From the NCBI GenBank assembly GCA_030041195.1, contig JASHOI010000640.1, positions 1-7,729 on the forward strand: DNA of 7,729 nucleotides, given 5' to 3'. Shown one piece after another: positions 6,457 to 7,729 of this stretch. The notes below the pieces were generated by a model. It was not told the origin of the DNA, did not search any database, and worked only from the letters and a program-made list of their open reading frames with translations. Each line of letters opens with the position of its first letter. Position 1 is the first letter of the stretch. The DNA comes from Streptosporangiaceae bacterium (lineage in GTDB: Bacteria > Actinomycetota > Actinomycetes > Streptosporangiales > Streptosporangiaceae). A program made the position numbers and the translations under genes.

Positions 6457-7299
6457 ATGTTCGAGAGGTTGAGCGACCGGGCGCGTCGGGTGGTGGTGCT
6501 GGCTCAGGAAGAAGCCAGGATGCTGAACCACGACTACATCGGCACCGAGCACTTGCTGCTGGGCCTGATCCATGAGAGCGAGGGCGTGGCGGCCAAGGCG
6601 CTGGAGTCGCTGGGGATCAGCCTGCAGGCGGTACGGCGCTACGTGGAGGAGACCATCGGGCGTGGCCAGCAGGCGCCGACCGGGCACATCCCGTTCACGC
6701 CGCAGGCAAAGAAGGTGCTGCACCTGGCCCAGCGGGAAGCCGACGCAATGGGTCACGACTACATTGGCACCGAGCACATCCTGCTTGGGCTCATCCGCGA
6801 GGGCCAGGGCGTGGCCGCGCAAGCGCTGGTGGAGCAGGGCGCCGACCTGAACCGGGTGCGCCAGCAGGTGATTCAGCTGCTGCACGGGCACCAGGGCAAC
6901 GACGTGCTCGGTAAGGCTTCCCGGATCGGTAAGCGGGTCCGCGCCCAGCTTCTCGATGCTGCTTTCGCGCGGATCGAGTCGCTGAACCCTCGTCTGGCAG
7001 CGATCGAACGGTGGGTGGGCATGCGGCCTGACCTGGACGACCTCGACCAGGAGATCGCGCATGTACGCCGGGAGAAGGAAGCTGCGATCGACGGGCAGGA
7101 TTTCGAGGCCGCCGCCGCGCTGCGCGACAAGGAGAAGCAACTGATCGACGCCCGGTCTGACCGGGAAGCGCAGTGGACGGAGGCCGCTTCTGGCCGCATG
7201 TCGCTGGCCAAGGAACTGGGCCGGGTGAACGCCGAACTGGAGAGACTGCGGGCCCTTTTGCGCGAGCACGGCATCGAACCGGGTAACAACTCTGACTAG
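6457..7299 (+). CDS. ClpC-like Clp N-domain plus UVR-motif protein lacking AAA+ modules
   Basis: A 280-residue protein. Residues 1-145 are a complete ClpC-type N-domain with two Clp_N repeats (about 2-70 and 80-145), each containing HDYIGTEH-LLLGLI. A linker (about 149-192) joins a UVR/M-domain-like segment, IAHVRREKEAAIDGQDFEAA...LRDKEKQL (about 200-230), and a C-terminal coiled coil (about 250-271). In full-length ClpC the N-domain binds adaptors and substrates and the M segment controls hexamer assembly; here both ATPase rings are missing. The ATG at 6457 gives the canonical ClpC start MFER; GAAGGG ends 10 nt upstream. A GTG at 6451 would sit closer to that ribosome-binding site. Residues F2, R10, V13, H77, F80 and K85 match, from memory, the cyclic-peptide antibiotic pocket of mycobacterial ClpC1. 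Probably a cytoplasmic adaptor, regulator or decoy of Clp, comparable in idea to mycobacterial ClpC2. It appears monocistronic. Confidence 0.92.
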   Translation: MFERLSDRARRVVVLAQEEARMLNHDYIGTEHLLLGLIHESEGVAAKALESLGISLQAVRRYVEETIGRGQQAPTGHIPFTPQAKKVLHLAQREADAMGHDYIGTEHILLGLIREGQGVAAQALVEQGADLNRVRQQVIQLLHGHQGNDVLGKASRIGKRVRAQLLDAAFARIESLNPRLAAIERWVGMRPDLDDLDQEIAHVRREKEAAIDGQDFEAAAALRDKEKQLIDARSDREAQWTEAASGRMSLAKELGRVNAELERLRALLREHGIEPGNNSD

Positions 7300-7359
7300 G
7301 GACCTCGTACCCAGTCATTCGCTGCTCGACGGAAGATCACAACTGGCCTGTGACCTGGG

Positions 7360-7402
7360 TGGGCGATACTGGGATCGAACCAGTGACCTCCTCGGTGTGA
7401 AC
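7360..7402 (-). tRNA. Truncated tRNA-Val(CAC) 3' fragment, candidate att core
   Basis: Read on the minus strand from 7402, the sequence has exact tRNA geometry from position 31 onward. The anticodon loop is TTCACAC with anticodon CAC (7399-7397), the 3' anticodon-stem strand CGAGG, and the 5-nt variable loop AGGTC. The T-arm is ACTGG-TTCGATC-CCAGT (7384-7368), then the 3' acceptor strand ATCGCCC and discriminator A (7360). The sequence 5' of it (7403 upward) cannot pair with CGAGG and shows no D-arm, so the 5' half is absent. A clean break at the anticodon loop is typical of integrase crossover in tRNA genes. Not expected to make a functional tRNA. Confidence 0.85.
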
Positions 7403-7487
7403 TCGTGGCCGGGCGGTCATCCGCAGTGTTCGCGCTGGTGGTGAGGTCATTAGCGGTCGCCTAAGGTCGGCCTAGACGCGGTGCGGT

Positions 7488-7512
7488 TGCTGCACCTTCC
7501 TGCTGCACCTTC
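7488..7512. repeat. Tandem 12-bp direct repeat next to the att-like fragment
   Basis: TGCTGCACCTTC occurs at 7488-7499 and again at 7501-7512, separated by one base. It lies about 85 bp from the tRNA fragment on the side where element DNA would be, so it could be a pair of integrase arm-type sites; that role is speculation. Confidence 0.6.
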
Positions 7513-7555
7513 GGGGCCAGCCTATTCCTGGCCATCCATCTGATAGGCGCCATCA

Positions 7556-7667
7556 TGTGCCGATGAAGATCACAGTCAGGAGCGAGTGGAGCGCTAGCGG
7601 AGCGAGTCGCGTGCGACGCGGAGGCCTGAGGGCCGGAGCGCTCTTGACGGTGATCTTCGTCGGCTCA
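7556..7667. repeat. 112-nt imperfect palindrome with 29-nt arms (MITE-like or structured element)
   Basis: The left arm (7556-7584, containing GCCGATGAAGATCAC) and the right arm (7639-7667, containing GTGATCTTCGTCGGC) are inverted complements at 25 of 29 positions. Two of the four exceptions are G:T pairs. The 54-nt centre holds further small dyads (GTCGC/GCGAC at 7606-7617, GGCC/GGCC at 7623-7634) and a second copy of GGAGCGCT (7588-7595 and 7635-7642). No flanking target-site duplication is evident. Confidence 0.75.
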
Positions 7668-7729
7668 AGACTGGAGCGCCGAGAGGATGGCCGTTCCCGT
7701 ACGAGAGGGCCGACCCGACGGCGCGGCCG

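Larger units (their letters stand above)
7300..7729. other. Gene-poor right end: integration scar, repeats and palindrome, no convincing CDS
   Basis: No reading frame here has recognisable homology. It holds nested short dyads after the Clp gene stop (ACCCAG 7309-7314 with CTGGGT 7355-7360, enclosing TCACA 7337-7341 with TGTGA 7349-7353). It also has a truncated tRNA-Val, a 12-bp direct repeat, a hairpin GGCCAG/CTGGCC (7515-7520 and 7528-7533) and a 112-nt imperfect palindrome. No T-tract terminator is seen after the Clp gene. Confidence 0.7.

Noticed and set aside
6295..7269. Minus-strand open frame opposite the Clp N-domain gene
   Set aside because: The plus strand encodes an unmistakable ClpC N-domain; the antisense translation has no family pattern.
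7461..7630. Minus-strand frame ending at 7461 with a KVQQEGAATAP-like tail, considered as an integrase C-terminus
   Set aside because: The frame runs through the palindrome, hits a stop near 7670 and has no catalytic integrase motif.
7563..7729. Plus-strand ATG at 7563, open to the window end
   Set aside because: Its translation is the palindrome plus an Arg-rich stretch, with no ribosome-binding site or family similarity visible.

Overview
The window is very GC-rich, uses GTG as well as ATG starts, and carries a ClpC-type N-domain very close to that of actinobacterial ClpC1. Together these point to a high-GC actinomycete chromosome; genus and species cannot be told from the sequence alone. 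The left edge cuts into a PLP-dependent decarboxylase gene, of which only the C-terminal part is visible. Its last codons and stop are triplicated as a 20-bp tandem repeat.

Layout, left to right. (1) Partial group II PLP decarboxylase (+), ending at 766. (2) An EamA/DMT-family exporter (-) divergent from a LysR-type regulator (+), sharing a 73-bp intergenic region; this is the classic arrangement of a regulator next to its target transporter. (3) A minus-strand pair: a small ClpX-type C4 zinc-finger protein with a C-terminal helix-turn-helix, then a TIGR00027/LCM-type SAM-dependent methyltransferase, whose 3' end overlaps the LysR 3' end tail-to-tail. Three copies of the half-site TGTCAGG, forming two overlapping perfect palindromes, lie just upstream of the zinc-finger gene. 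(4) A plus-strand pair: an ankyrin-repeat protein and, 6 nt later, an ABC-2/YhgE-like polytopic membrane protein. (5) A short minus-strand remnant that looks like the C-terminus of a YbhN/UPF0104 membrane protein, apparently frameshifted. (6) A ClpC-like protein made only of the double Clp N-domain, a UVR/M-type segment and a coiled coil, with no AAA+ modules. (7) A gene-poor right end with a cleanly truncated 3' half of a tRNA-Val(CAC) gene, direct repeats and a 112-nt imperfect palindrome. This looks like the att scar or boundary of an integrated element that would lie to the right.

The most interesting theme is that two separate genes carry substrate- or adaptor-binding parts of Clp ATPases (the ClpX zinc-binding domain and the ClpC N-domain plus UVR segment) without any ATPase. 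The first is fused to a putative DNA-binding helix beside a strong palindromic site, which suggests an autoregulator tied to proteolysis. The second keeps the residues that in mycobacterial ClpC1 form the cyclic-peptide antibiotic pocket, which suggests a ClpC2-like decoy or adaptor. The functional links are inference; the domain content is read directly from the sequence.
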